Shown here one piece after another: positions 12,042 to 25,540 of a DNA stretch of 64,000 bases. The translations under genes were made by a program, and so were the position numbers. Below the pieces are notes generated by a model, which was not told the origin of the DNA, did not search any database, and saw nothing but the letters and a program-made list of their open reading frames with translations. Each line of letters starts with the position of its first letter. Position 1 is the first letter of the stretch. The DNA is from Malurus cyaneus samueli (taxonomy: Eukaryota; Chordata; Aves; Passeriformes; Maluridae): NCBI GenBank assembly GCA_009741485.1, contig CM019218.1:30464898-30528897 (forward strand). Reading direction: 5' to 3'.

Positions 12042-14848
12042 AAAGAAGCAAAGCTAGAAATGTAAATAACTGCTCTGTAGAAATGCAAAATGTACGAGCT
12101 CTGCAGATGAAAGCTGAGATACACTGATAATCTGGGCTTCCATTCTAAAATTGAACTTTTCCATTTAGAAGTATTTGCTTATCATAGGGGTGATATTTTT
12201 CAAAAGCTGCCAGCTGATTCAGGAGCTACGTTAAGGCAATAGCCTGTAGAATGTAATTATTGTGATGTAAAGTTTTCTGATATTTTCTGATTTGTTTTGC
12301 TGAATTTTTATTTAGGTTCTTAAAGTTCTCTTAGCATTTGTTTGTGTTTTAACTGAAAAATAACCCCAATGGTTGTGTTTTCTCAATCCATCACTCCAGT
12401 CTGAATTAATGCATATGGTACGGTTGAAATCTCTGTTGCTTTGCTAACTGGATGAAAACTTCATGATTTGGATATTTGAGAGGAAATATTTGTTTTATTA
12501 TTTATTTATCTGAAATAAAAGATGTTTGTTTTCAGAGTTATGAGTTGAAGTACTTGTGAGATGATGCTAAGGAACTGCTTGCTGTTCCTCAATTTTCTCC
12601 CCACCCTCCCCAGTGCAAAAGAATCTGTTTTCTAGAAAAAATAAAGATGCAATTCATTTGAGCTGCTTTCACATGACAGCAAGCAGTCCAGAAAAAGAAA
12701 AAGCACAGTGGATCAGCTTTCAAAAAATGTCTGATGAATGATTGTGCATCTCTTTTTATTCTGTATCCTTTAATTTATCTTCAAAATTACGGAATATTGA
12801 TGAGTGAATCAATTAAAGAGATAATAAGTCTTCTAGTCATCTTCTATTGCCAACTTTAACTGCTGTGCTGCTTCACTGTGTGAGTGCAGGATTTTAAAGC
12901 CAGCCAGGAGCAATGGCATGAGGCTAGGGAACACATGGATCACATTGATAGGAAGCATATAGTTGACACTTGAGCAACTTTGAGTGAGGTTGATGAATAA
13001 TGACCACAAGTATTAAGTTATAAAGTATGTACATTAATAACATGACTGGGGCTTTTGGCAGCTGAATAGCTGCCTCTGTGTCTTTGCTGGAGCTTGCAAG
13101 ATGCATATGCAGTGATGTTAATGAGTGGAAAAAAAAAGGGGTATAGCTTAAGTTAGCCCTTTCATTTCCTTGTTAAGCGCTCCTAACTTATGCCTGTTAA
13201 CACAGAAAAATGTGGCATGTTTGAAACTTGAATGTTTCAATAACAAAATCATCATAAAAACAAAAGCTCTTTTCACAGAATTTAAACTGACTGGTTCCAC
13301 AGTACAGGAAGCTCCCTTTTTTGAGAATTGTTGGGGTTTTTTTTCCCAATATTTTGTGGCTGGAATTGTTACAATGAGTCTTGAGGGACTCACAATTGTC
13401 TTTTCTTCATATAAATCCTGGAGTTCTTCTGTCATGTGTTTCATATTTACTAAGTTGTAACTTCTAATTTAGTAAGTTATATTTCTCTGATCAGCATCTC
13501 TAGTCAAGTAAGAGAAGTGATCCCATCTTCTGAGTTAGACAAGTAAGTAAATCACAAATCTTTCTCACGCTCATCATTTCCTGCCTAAAAGACTAATTCT
13601 ATATTGTAGACATCATCATGCTGAAATCTAGTTTGTTTATTTCAACAAAAACAGATTTAGCTCTGTGTTGACAAATATTTCACTTGGGTGATTTATTTAT
13701 ACAATAGCTGTTGTAGTGCAAGAAAATAGCATTGGTTTGTGTCTGGGAGCAATGCCATGCTTGTTCTTCCTTACAAACTCTCATTTGAACATCGTGCAGG
13801 GAGGGGATGGAGGGTTAATGATTCAAAAATTGGTGGAGGGGGATTGTGCCCATCAAGCCGAAGAACTAAAGAGCATGCACATGGCTTTCTGTGCTGAGTG
13901 TACACATACCAACAGCATAAAGTTTGTGCTTCCATAAAAGCTTATGAAAACAGAGAACTTTAGTGGTGGAAAACGACTTACAAAACTTCAATCAGTTCTA
14001 CATTTTTCCTTTCCAATCTCAGTCAGACCAAGGCAACTGCCAGTGTGCTGCAAATCAAAATAACAAATCAGACTTTTATGCAGATTATAACAGACTCTTA
14101 TCTAACTTTGCAGCCATTATAGGAAGCTTTCAGCAAAAGACAGATTTTTAGAAGTGAAACAAAATGCTTGTAGTTGAAAGGTTAGAGCCTGGGCAATTTG
14201 GGTGGAGGCAAAATGCATACTTGGATGGAAGACTCCCTACATACAATGGGAAAATACCAAAAGGGGTAGCTGCAGATTTATAAGGTAATTGGATGCTCAT
14301 GGCCTAGATACAATTTTCAAAAGTGATTCAGGTCAGAAACCCCAAGTCTTTTAAGTCGGTGAGATGTTGCAAATTAAATACCTTGGCCACTTTTTAAGAG
14401 AGCTGAATTATTCTGCCATTTATGGCCTTGTGTGGCTGAGTAGAGCATTGTCAGTCTGCAATCTCAAGGAAGTCTGTGCAGAAAAACCTGGCAACTTAGG
14501 CTAAGCCTTTCAAGTACATGATCCAGCCTTATGACAGTCCATTAGTAACAAACTAATATTGAAGTTCTCAACCTTCTGACTGAAGTTTGTAGTCAATGGA
14601 TGTTTCTTTGAACCTTTCGTCATCCACAGCGGTTTCTCCTTTTGAAGGCTTATGCATATTTCATGGTAGTTTAGCTGAAAAGCAGGAACAGCCTGTCTGA
14701 CCTGAAAGAACACTTGTTCTGTTGGGATTTTAATGAATATGTTGCAGAACATTCTCCAGCTGTTGCCCCTTGAGAGGAAAATTATCAGGGTCTGTTGAGC
14801 AGGCAGAATTATTTTTTAAACCACCACACTATGTGCTCTGGTACCAAG

Positions 14849-14864
14849 CAGATAAGCTTATCTG
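14849..14864. promoter_or_regulatory. Perfect 16-bp palindrome with two inverted GATA sites
   Basis: CAGATAAGCTTATCTG is perfectly self-complementary and contains AGATAAG on each strand, the consensus for GATA-family zinc-finger factors. The two sites abut back to back. Palindromic or double GATA sites are known to be bound strongly because both zinc fingers can take part. Whether this one works as an enhancer element cannot be told from sequence. Confidence 0.3.
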
Positions 14865-17800
14865 TGAAGCTTAATAGAAACAATTGCGTTATGACAAAGG
14901 TGGGAAATTCATTACGTTCATTTCACCCAGATGTGACAGGATAGCTCCTGTGGAGTAGGATACAGTTTCTTGTGAGTTTATTGCACTTTACCATGATTTC
15001 ATTGCATCTTGGGAAAAGTATGTGATGATCAAGTCAGCCAATTGTGGGTACAATATTTTTGTCTACTCATTGGCTACTGCAGCACCTCTGTGAATAAAAT
15101 CTTTGATGCACATTCTAAGGAAATGCACATAATCTTGTCAACGTACTTTATCCTATCTTTTTTGTCTTGCTGTGTATTATCTGTTATGCTCATTTATTAC
15201 ATTTCATTTCTGATTAGACTGCAAACTCAGTGTAGATGACTCTGAGATGACTCCTTGTTTATATAGATTTTTATATAATAGAATAAAGCAGTATTTTTCC
15301 TTGTCAAATCCTTTTACTCATGTGCAGTGTAGATTCATTCTGCTTTTCAGATCACCTAAGTTCCAAGAGAGTTTTCAGTTTTATCTGGACGCAGACCAAG
15401 GCCTCCAAAACTTTTCTTTGGTATCAGCATGGGTAACTGATGGAGTATGAGATTCTACCTTCCAAAATCAGAATGTCAGCCGGGAGAACAATTCTTTAAA
15501 TGATTATTCTTTCTTATCACATGACACATCACACCATCACATCATAAGATGGTTATATTTATTCCATGAAATAGAAGCCTGAAGATTTGGATAGTTTTAC
15601 GTTTGGAATGAATGAGCCCTCACCTCAAAAGAAAATACAGTTTAAGTAGTCAGGATAAGCAAAGTGGAAAAATGGCAAAATCACATTTACTGTGTAACTG
15701 CCTAATATAACTTAAGTGGCTGATTTTGCTTGTAAAAGGCTTTGTGACATTGGAGTTTTTACCAGGACACAGCTGATGTTGCTGCTGTTGTTGGAGACTT
15801 AAGATAATGTCTCAGCTCTCTGTTTGCATAGATTAATTCGTCAGTGCTGATTCAGTTTAAAAGATAACGAAAATATTCATATGTGGGTCATATTCATATG
15901 ACATTGATTGCTAATGGAGATTATTTGGTGTTGGCAGTGTTAGGCAATTCTTAAAGCTGATTCTGCCTAAATTCCAAAGTTGCCAAAGAAATTGGTGGTG
16001 GGCTGGAATGATTTCAGTACGATGCTGTGAGGACTGAGACTAGAGTTCAGGAATATTTCAGCCTGTGCTCAGAACTGGCATTCACACGCTGTTCGGTAGA
16101 AAATACGCGTATGTGCATAGGGCTTAATGGAACAAGATGATCCATGACTGGGTTTAAAAGCAGAGGTGGGCTTAGCAAACTTGTGAAGCCAGAAAACAAC
16201 AAAGCAAGCTAAGATAGAGATGGACATTGGAGTATTTTTTCAGGCCATGAATTTAGGAAAAAGGATTCTTGAGTCCAGTTTGACAGATCTTGGAAGAAAA
16301 AAGGTTCAGAAGACAGAAATAGACACAGATACTTCTCTGTTTACCTTTCCATACCTTATGTATTCCATTCTTCTGCTACTGTTTAAAAAAAGAAAAGCCC
16401 CTAGATAACTACTTGCAAATGCTGTGAGTAGTAGATGAGATAAAATGAGTTGCTTTTAAAATTTGTTATAAAACTTTATTCAATCTTGAAAAATAAGAGC
16501 AGTGGCTAAGCAACTAAGGAAGAGCATCTTAAGCTTTGTGAGTCTTCCTTAGTTGAATCTGCAGTGATACTGCATTTGTGGGAGACCCACACCACCACCC
16601 CCCAGGTGGGGAAAAAGGTGGTTTTGTCATGTAGCATTCAGGTTTGTTCAAGTTGCAAAGGTTGCACAATGTCAGCTCAACTTTTTACCCTACTGGGAAG
16701 TGCTAAGAAGGGAAACTGAAGTGGTTTCACTGGAGATCTTTCATCATTTTACTTTAAAGCTCTCAGGACACTGTGCAAGAATGGATACTGAAGTCTGATA
16801 AACTGAATACCAAAAACACTTCATAGAAGCAGGTAGGATTTCTACATGGTTGTGGCAGTTGTCGATCAACACTTTGAGGTGATTCAGAGCAGCAGAATCC
16901 CCTGGCTGCTATTCCTTTACATAGTCCATGAATAGTTCCCCATTTGCCTGCTTTTCTGAGGCATTGAATTGGAAAGGGCTCTAGATCTCCTGTTTTTATG
17001 CTTTTTGAAAGCGTTACTGAAAAGATTTGTATGTAAGCTGCTGTTACCCAGATCACAAACTGTGAAACATTTTAGCTTTCCTCAGTCACTGTGCTTCCCT
17101 TACCTTCAATTTATTTCTGTGAGATCTTTATGTAATGGGCAGACTTGCTGTGCTGCATATTTAGCTGCACCACTGCAAGAAATTGCCTCTGGTGTTGCTT
17201 GTTGTTATCACCAAGTTGGCAAACAGGTGGCATAAATACACATTGGGGCCATTCATCAGAAAGTCATCTGGGCTGGCTGAAATAGGAGTTTGCACTGAAG
17301 CAGATGTGGAGCGCTTGCATCACCTCATCTGTGAAATCAGCTGTTGAGGTGTAATAGCCACTGACAAAGGTTAAACCAGTTTCCTTTTTCCAAAAGATGG
17401 AATTTATCTTTGTCCTAGTTAACACTAGCCTGTGCTTCCTCAGCTGTGAGCAGTGTAGAGCATCACTATGAAAGCTGATTCTGCTCTTGTTCATTGCTCT
17501 CTATCCTGTTGGACTGAACCTGTACTATAAAGGAGATCTTTTCCCGACTGGGGACAACTCATTTTATACTAAAATAGTTTAGAAATAATTCCCATATAGG
17601 AGTTTAGTCTGAGTATTGAAAACCATGTTATATTTTTAATTACAGAAAATATTTTTATGGATCACTAATATTTAAAATGCACAGTTTATTTGTTTTTAAG
17701 TTATTTGGGAGAAGTACTAATGTTTGTGCAGCTAAACTGTGATCTTCCATGGGGAGATTTTGGATACAACTAAAGATTTCATGGGATTTTGTAAAAAGAG

Positions 17801-18240
17801 ACAGGAGTGACCTTAGTCTGTTTCTCAGGACAAGAACTAATTTTTCAGATGATGTTAATGATTGCCGGTCTGTTTGTTGGGAGTATTCACACAATGTCTT
17901 CCAACCCATTTAACAGACAGATTTGACAACATGTTAGGAAATATAAAGATTTCTTTTAAAATTTACAATACAAAGTACCAGCTTTGTTCTTTGATACATT
18001 GTGTGTTGTAGTTTGCTTTCTCAAATTAATAACGACTCTATAGTTATTATATCTTATAGTTTGATAACAAGCATTTTTCCTCTGACTTTTTCTTCTGAAG
18101 TGTAAAATTAAAATAAAATTGCATTTAAAGAATCCAAATTATTTTCCATACTTCTGTGCCTAACACTGGCTTGGCAATAATAGCAGCCTATTACTGGCTT
18201 TCCTCTTTGAATCTTTTTTAAATTTTTCCCCTCCTTGCCA

Positions 18241-18269
18241 GCTATCCTTTCTCATGCTGAAAGGATAGC
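18241..18269. other. Hairpin: perfect 11-bp inverted repeat, 7-nt loop
   Basis: GCTATCCTTTC at 18241-18251 is exactly reversed and complemented by GAAAGGATAGC at 18259-18269, with loop TCATGCT. The flanking bases do not extend the pairing, so the stem is too short for a typical microRNA precursor. It could be a protein-binding palindrome or chance. Confidence 0.5.
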
Positions 18270-21200
18270 CAACTGTGATATTAGCTTGTAAAATTTGTTT
18301 CACTTGGAAGGAAGGATGCAGTGGAAAACACAGTGGTCATTTCTTAGCTGGTAAAAAGAAATTATTTTAAAACTTGTATTACAAGGATGTTACAGTTTGG
18401 GGAATTTTAAGCATTCAGTCTTTGTGTTAACTTAAAAATATACTTCCTTCAATATACTTAAATGGCAACTGGATTAAATGTTACTGTTATGGACCATCTG
18501 CATGAGGTTTTGGTTTTTTTTCCTTTTTTTTTGTGGGGTTTGTTCTACCTTCTTACATTATGTACTCATATCCTTCAAGGCTCTACTGTTTCCACTGTCC
18601 ATTTTGTGCTCCTGTGATATCTTTCCCTTTGAATTTAACTGCTGTCTCAAGGCATGTCTGTCATGTTCTGTTTTATTTCTAATCTGAACCTTTTCCTGGA
18701 CCTTGTAGCACAACTCAGCCTCAGTTCAGTGTTCAGCCTCAGAAATTCTTTAGAGTCTTGACCTCACTCTTCCCCAGCATTACAGATGTGCTGATGTGAC
18801 ATCTCCAAGAGACCTAAATGGGTTTGGGACACCAAATAGCTAGAAAAGAGTTAATCTTTGAAATTCTTGATCTGAAATCCAGGGCTGCACAACTGTTCTG
18901 ATGTGTGGAGAATCCTCTGCTCTTGAATATGGTGTAGTTCCTGGTTGCCTTCAGACTCTTTCCCATATGAGATGCTGTATATGTTTCATTCTTAGAGGGG
19001 CTTATTCCCAACCAGAAGCATATATTTCTGAAAGATGTGCTGCCAAAAAATATAGTTCATACCCATACTGAGACTTATGTGTTACTCCCAAAAAGACCCA
19101 TATTGTGGCACAGTTTGACTGCAACAGTGCAATGACTTGTGTTTCAGAAAAGGATTTTGTGAGCATTTTGTCTGCCAGGGAGCCTTCAAAAAGTGTTTTC
19201 TTTGTTTTCTTTCAAGTGTCAGGGGAAAATTGACAAAGGAAGTAATCACCTGCTGGCCATATATAGGCTTCATGTACTCTTTTCCATAAGCTTGCTCTTG
19301 AGAGAATTATATTATAGTTTTGGCTTTTAATAGCAGAACATGATAATGGTTTTTCCTTGTCAACTGATATGGTTGTTTATACTATGGAATACATGGATGT
19401 GACAGGTTTTGGTGGGATTTTTAGGCCCTTCTTGTAGCTGAGTGTGATCTTCCCTCTCAGTAATTTTCTGTCTGGAATCCAGTTACTATTTGGTATGTTC
19501 CTTTCCTACTTCCATATGTGTTCACTTTAGTTTTACTCAATACATCAGTAACTCGTCTTTTGCTAGGAACATTCTGAATCCACTCTTTTCTTCCCTGATT
19601 TTCCTTAATTCTACTTTGTTTTACTTATTCCTGTGATCCATTTCTGCTTTGTTCAGTATCATTCTAAACCACTGCAAAGTTTGCATTGCTCCAACTCCGG
19701 GATTTATGACTTCTGGCAGGATTTAAGAATGGGATTTTCCTAAGCTCTAGGTCAGAAGTAAGTCAGGAGCACAGCAATGAACAGGGAAAACCAGCCAGAG
19801 GCTGAACCTAGAATTACCATAACTATAGGATGGAGTAAGAAGAAGCTGCATAAAACTATATTAATATACTTTTTACTCAGACTGTTGGGTGTTGTTATTG
19901 TGAGCTGCAGAAGAACTGCAATGTTCAATTCCAGATATAGTGTGTGTTTTCAGATCATTGGACATGAAAGGCATGGCAGAAACAAAAGTTGCTATTCTTA
20001 CTTTTACACTCTGTAAAATTAATTTCTCTTTAGGGAAGTAGAGCAAGATAAGAATATAGTTTCAACTCAACAGAACTGAGGCACAGGAGCATAAGTCCCA
20101 CTGGTCAACATTACCCCAAACACAAATATTTGAAGGTGGAGGGAGCAGAGCAAAAGCAAATGAACTGTGTGCCATTCTATCCTCCTGTGCTTGAGAGCAA
20201 GCTGTGTGTTTGTTGAAGGAAATGGTTCTGCTGAACTAGTCTTGGTGCTGTTTCAAGCCAATTGGTGATTACTTTTTCCATGGGGATTGAAATGAATGTG
20301 TTATACTTTAAAATAAGCTGCTGCTGCTATTCACAATTTCTGTCTGTTAGTTGTTTGTTCAGCTGGGCTTGACAGCTTCTGTCGTAACTGCATAGAGAGG
20401 CACTAGCTCAGCTTTAGTTTGGCTTAAGTCCCCTCTACTTTTCCCTCTCACATTAGTGTGCTTATTTTCTTTCTGATCTAGAGAACAGTAATGTATGATG
20501 AAGGATGTCTATAATTACTAAATTTGAAATGAAACTACATTTATTCTGTATGGCTGCAAAAGAAATAGTTCATGGGTTTATTGTGATCTGGGAAGTTCTT
20601 TTGAATTTCTGAGTATTTCGCCCAATCTTCAAAAAATGTTGTTGGTTTGGAGCCAATTAGTGTGTAAGCAGGAGAGGAGAGGAAGAGAGAAAAATGGAGA
20701 AGATCAAAAAGGTGAAGTCACATTTCTTGAGTGTTAGTTCACCTACAAGGTTAATTTGTCCAAATTGGGTCTGGAATCTGATCCAAATTTGAGTTTCCTC
20801 AGACTAAAGGGGAAAGGGTGATCTAAGATCCCTTTTAAGTGAACAGGCTTGGACATTTGAAGGAGGAATAAATCAAATCAGAAATAAAAAATACTCAAAT
20901 ATTGGTAAATTAACTTCTACATTTTGGTTCATGTGTCTTATTTCATTTATTTATTTTATTTTATTAGTGTAACAAAATAGTGATAACTGAGATTCACTCT
21001 GTAATCCAACTTGTTTGAGTTGTGCTGAGGGTGGGCTGCAATACAGGTAATTTTATCAAAGAAATGTGTGTAAAGTGTATGGCTTTTGCTCATGCTCCAT
21101 AGAGGAAAAATTGCTGTCCACAGTGATGAGTGAACTGATCTCTGTGAACCCAAGATTATTTTCTTTGCTTTCCTTACTGGTTGTTTATCATTTGTAAAAA

Positions 21201-21372
21201 AATGGACCACCTTTGTGGAAATTTTTGATTAGGTACAAATCTTTTCATTTATTCGATGTCATCAATTCATTCTGCTGTGTCCTTGTTGAAGCTCAAACAT
21301 AAGTGTTGTTTTCTTTCCCATTATCTAGGCAACACAATAGAGCTCCCTCTCTCTGTGTACAATAATGCTTAA

Positions 21373-21388
21373 AACCACTGCAGTGGTT
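21373..21388. promoter_or_regulatory. Perfect 16-bp palindrome AACCACTGCAGTGGTT
   Basis: The arms AACCACTG and CAGTGGTT are exact reverse complements with no spacer. ACCACT is a weak variant of the RUNX core ACCACA. The eleven bases AACCACTGCAG recur at 43849-43859. A T12 run follows directly. Function is unknown. Confidence 0.25.
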
Positions 21389-24300
21389 AATTATTTTTTT
21401 TTTTTAGGTTAAGTATTTTTGGTTTCAGCATTCTGGTAGCTGAGGCACCAAAACCATTAATGAATAATGCAATAGGTGGGGGTTTAGGTATTCAGACAGT
21501 ATTTTTCTTTTAACTTCCTGTCACTCTCCTGTTTCAGACAAAGGATAGAATTCTTTAGCGAGTGTATATGGTGAATAAATCACCTGGTGAAAGGTCTGAA
21601 GTACATGCAAACTAGTTCTAGTTCCAGTTTAGAGCAAATTTGTTACTCTCTAAATACCCACTGTAAAGAAAATACATCAGATCCAGTCTGAACTGTTGGT
21701 TTCTGAACATACAGCAGAGAAGATGACCAGCTAATCAAAATTCTCATTGAAGAAATAGTGTAATATAAGTGTCTCATTAATGTAGTCTTAGATACTGTGT
21801 TGAGGATATATTTCTGAAGGAAATAATGAATGAGACTCATTGCTGCCATACTCTCAGCAGATGATCCTGATCATGTTTGTTTTCCAGACCTAAAGATTTG
21901 TGCTTCCAGGAAATGTATATTTTTTATCCATCTGCATAAATTGGTAATATTAGGAACTACGGAAGAATAAGAGTTTCTTCCTCTTATAATGTTTATATTA
22001 GATTCCTTAAAGAGTGACTTTCTCAGGTAGGGTTGCATTTCAGAGGTGAAGCAGAGTTGATGGAGCTTACATATTGAAGTGTGAAAAAACAGAAGGAAGT
22101 GACTAATTAGACTTTATTGCTCATACAGGAGTTTCTTTGTGTACTGTGGTAGGGTCTGAGAGCCCTAAGCACTAAGATCTCAATACTGGTATGTTGTTAC
22201 ACCCCAAAATTTTTCTCTGTCTAATTGAAAAAGTAGTGACAACACTGTGCAAACTCAACTTGGCTTCTTTAAATGTAGTAATAAATTTACAGGTCTTCAT
22301 GTATATTATCCATCGTGTTTCTGCCAGGAAAGTTTTGCGTACCTGACATATGAAGTAGTGACTGAATTAACATCACAATTCACTGTATAAATATACTTTC
22401 TAAATGTATGACTGACCGTAGGATATCACTCATCAATGCTCAGGAGATCCTCAGAGTTTTGTTAAATTTTATCCTTTGCAGATTGTAAAATGAGTTGTTC
22501 AAAAAACCTCAGATCTTAGTTTCTCTAGTAGTCCATATCTGCCTGATTTTTTGACTGATGTGTTATTCTGTACCTCTGCTTTATGTGTATATAAACTGAT
22601 TCTTCTCTGCCTTTTCCTGTGCATCAAGCCTGAGCCCTGTGAGTGCAGGAAGAGGCCAGCCTGGGAGCGAGCTGCCTTGGTCTTGCAGGATTTTGAGGTC
22701 ATTGGCCTGCAGATATGTGGCAAAAGCCTTGTGTGTCTATTTTTAAAATGTGCTGTGCAGCCAGTTGCTGGAGGCAGTAAAGCTGCCATTTGAGCGAGCA
22801 GAGCAGCATTGCATAAGCCTGTGGGATGTCTAACATCAAATATCCTCTGTACAGTTAAAGCTTCACAAGACTGAGATAAGCTAAGGTCAAATATCCCTGG
22901 AATTTAACACGAACGGTGACAACACTTTTGTTCTTGTGAGACGTTCATGGAAGCCTTTGTACACAATGATAGTGTTTTTTCATTTGTCTCCCACACACTG
23001 TCTTGCAAAAGGCTGTATGTTTAATCATCAGTACTATTTCCGTCAGCATCACAAATCTAAATTTACTGCCGACTCATGGCCACAAATAGCTTCCCTCATC
23101 CCTGATGGCTGCCATGCAAAGCTCTGTGTGTAGTGGTCTGGGAACCTGGAGTACACCTTTGTGGGGGGTGGTTTGTGATTTTTAGTTCCCTCAGATGCAT
23201 CTGCCCTACAGAGATCATTTAAATTTAGTTTGAGCACGACAAGGAAGTGCAAGGGTAGAACTGGCTAACAGGCAACAGATTGCTGATACCTCCAAACCCC
23301 CTGTTTATGTAGCTAAAGCAGCTCTTAACTTAGTTGTTAAAGTAAGACAAAATCTGGCCCCTTAAGATTTGTCACAAATGTCTTTCTGAACTACTAGAGT
23401 ACAATTTGCTTTCTATTAACACAAATCTGGCAGACCTTTAGTACAAAGGGCAAAATGATAGTTCTTAAGTGTAATTGTTCTTTCTGATGTGCTGACTGGC
23501 AAAATTGGAGCCATTTACAGTTTCCACATTCATAGTATTTTGGTTGGAGTGAGCATACTTCCTTTAGGAAATAAGTGCAGCTCCACCTAAGGTTCTGCAG
23601 ACTCAACTATATGCAATAATATAAAATTAAGATGATAGCCATTTTCAATAGTAAAGGCCTGGACTTCTTTATGCTGAATGAAAACCAAAATTAGAGAAAC
23701 ATAAGAAGTGAATGTGTTGTCAGTGGAAGAATCGTTTTTGACTGGAAAATGCTGGTTTATATTAAGTACATAGCAATTGTTGGCACAATTCTTTAGCCTA
23801 CAAGTGTATGTTATAAATCATTTTGTCAATAAGACTTTTTTCCCCTCAAAATTAATGTTAGACCCTATGGAGAACACAGTTTAAGCCTTTGAGATTCTTT
23901 TGCTGTGCTTTGAATGTTACAAATTGTAGTAGGCTTCTATCAGCAAAGCAAATTCAGACTGGTCTAAATGATGAACAGTACTGAGCTGATTGTTTTCTTC
24001 TAAAACAGTTCTCTGTTTTGTGGTGGTGCTTAATAAGAAGTTGAAATAGCTGTGTTTGAAGTAGTGTCAGGAACTGGTACATGTTATAATGTGAATACTC
24101 CCACACCTTTTATTCTAATACTGGCTCTTTTCCTTGCACTAGGAATTGCCTGCCTTAGTAATGTGATAAGTTAAGACTAATTTTGGAAAATTTGAGCACC
24201 CTGTTTCGAAATCCCTTTGACCTACTAGATTTGAAATGATGTGGAATGTGTTACAGTTCTGACAGAGTGAGTTGAGAACTTGAGCTGAGAAATTAATTAA

Positions 24301-24432
24301 ACAAGCAGCAACAACTAATAGATACTCAAAATTTGGTCCAAACAACTTTCAACAACAGATTTTAGGAACAGAATCAATAATTTATCTTTACTACGGAAGC
24401 TAAAGTTCAGAAAAATTCCATAAATTCTTTCC

Positions 24433-24468
24433 TTTTTTTTTCTTTTTTTTTTTTTTTTTTTTTTTTTT
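24433..24468 (+). repeat. Poly(T) tract
   Basis: A long T run with a single C interruption. It could be the tail of a minus-strand retrocopy, but no recognisable retrocopy adjoins it, so it is recorded only as a simple repeat. Confidence 0.9.
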
Positions 24469-25220
24469 CATTTTACTCAGCTGGTCTGCAGGTGTAGGGG
24501 ATTTTGGCCAAGGTTCCAGCCGTTGGAGGCTACATTCATTACTAAAACTCCTGGGCACACATTTCTGTTGGAATGCAGCTGATGTCATGGAAAAACAGGA
24601 CCTTTCTGGTAACCCCTAACAACCAGAAGTACAGTAAACAGTAAATATTACCTCCACTGAGATACTTGCTTTTAAAGAGACTTGTTAGGATGGTGCTTGT
24701 GTGCCAAGAAATACAAACTTTTACTGATTTAACGACGTTTTTCCTAAATGCACAAGTCTACTGCTGAGGTTTAGCCATGATTTTGATATGCCTAATAAAA
24801 CCAGAAATAGTTCTGTTTAAATCCTAAAATACCCAGAATTTACTGTTCTTTCCACCACCTAATAGTTTTATGGTCTTTTGCATCAGAAATAAGTGATGGT
24901 ATGTTAGTTTCAAGGGAAATAGCACTGTAATTTTCATCATGTGCAAAACATAGTTTTTCCAAGGTATATTTTCCAACTAATTAAATGAGTGAGCAGATTT
25001 TTCTTTTTCTTGTAGTTTTGTAGGAATGCAGAAATGTTTGAATATTTTTAAAATCTTGTTTGTTTTTTAAAACTCCATTCTCAGCTTCAAGCTGTGCATT
25101 TTGTTTTGTTTCATGATGTTACTCGTGACTTCCAAGATAATTTAGATGTTTGTCATCCAAGGGTAATTTATTTCTTTACACGATTTGTGTGTTTTGTTGT
25201 TTTTTTCCCTCTGTTGGTAG

Positions 25221-25286
25221 AAATACCAATGCTGCACCTGTGAAAGCCACACCACTGTCTGCTCACAGCCCCACTGTTTGCAGATG
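25221..25286 (+). other. Possible 66-nt exon (low confidence)
   Basis: A strong pyrimidine tract (25198-25215) ends in GGTAG, a candidate acceptor, and CAGATG followed by GTAACA gives a fair donor at 25287. The 66 nt are a multiple of three and open in two plus-strand frames, one encoding a cysteine-rich peptide (KYQCCTCESH...) and one starting NTNAAPVKATPL. I recognise neither. Short open stretches between such signals are common by chance in introns. Confidence 0.15.
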
Positions 25287-25291
25287 GTAAC

Positions 25292-25540
25292 ATGGGGAGG
25301 AGGCTGAGCAGCCTAACGTACAGCGATTCATTGTTTTTTGAGAACAGCAGCATAGCTCCTAGTGCACCTTTTGTGACCAAGTTGACCATGACATACTGTA
25401 TACTTTTGGTATTCTTCAGCTTAGGTGTTGATGTTGCCAGTTTCTTCCTTCTAAAAGGGGAAATACCTATCCATAAATTACAGTTGTCCACTAAATTCGT
25501 CTTTGGAAGGATGGTACAGATGGTACAGCACTGTCTGTGA
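25292..25540 (+). other. 82-codon open frame with one membrane-like segment and nearby AATAAA (doubtful gene)
   Basis: The ATG has a good initiation context (AAC before it and G after it). The frame contains a hydrophobic stretch of about 18 residues near residues 34-52 (YCILLVFFSLGVDVASFFLL) that could span a membrane. A polyadenylation signal AATAAA lies at 25566-25571, about 26 bases after the stop. Against it, a 135-codon frame is open on the opposite strand over the same DNA, I recognise no family, and no promoter is visible. It could be a small lineage-specific gene, a terminal exon joined to the possible exon at 25221-25286, or chance. Confidence 0.12.

Larger units (their letters stand above)
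11560..24420. other. Noncoding stretch, no gene recognised
   Basis: Mostly unique AT-rich DNA without a recognisable exon or transposon. It holds a short AC repeat (12029-12041), a 16-bp GATA palindrome (14849-14864), a direct repeat TATTCATATG at 15874-15883 and 15891-15900, an 11-bp-stem hairpin (18241-18269), a 10-bp direct repeat TCAGCCTCAG at 18715 and 18733, a TTTA-rich patch near 20941-20966 and a 16-bp palindrome at 21373-21388. A somewhat GC-richer patch at 22620-22800 resembles conserved noncoding DNA but shows no clear frame or splice signals. Confidence 0.65.
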
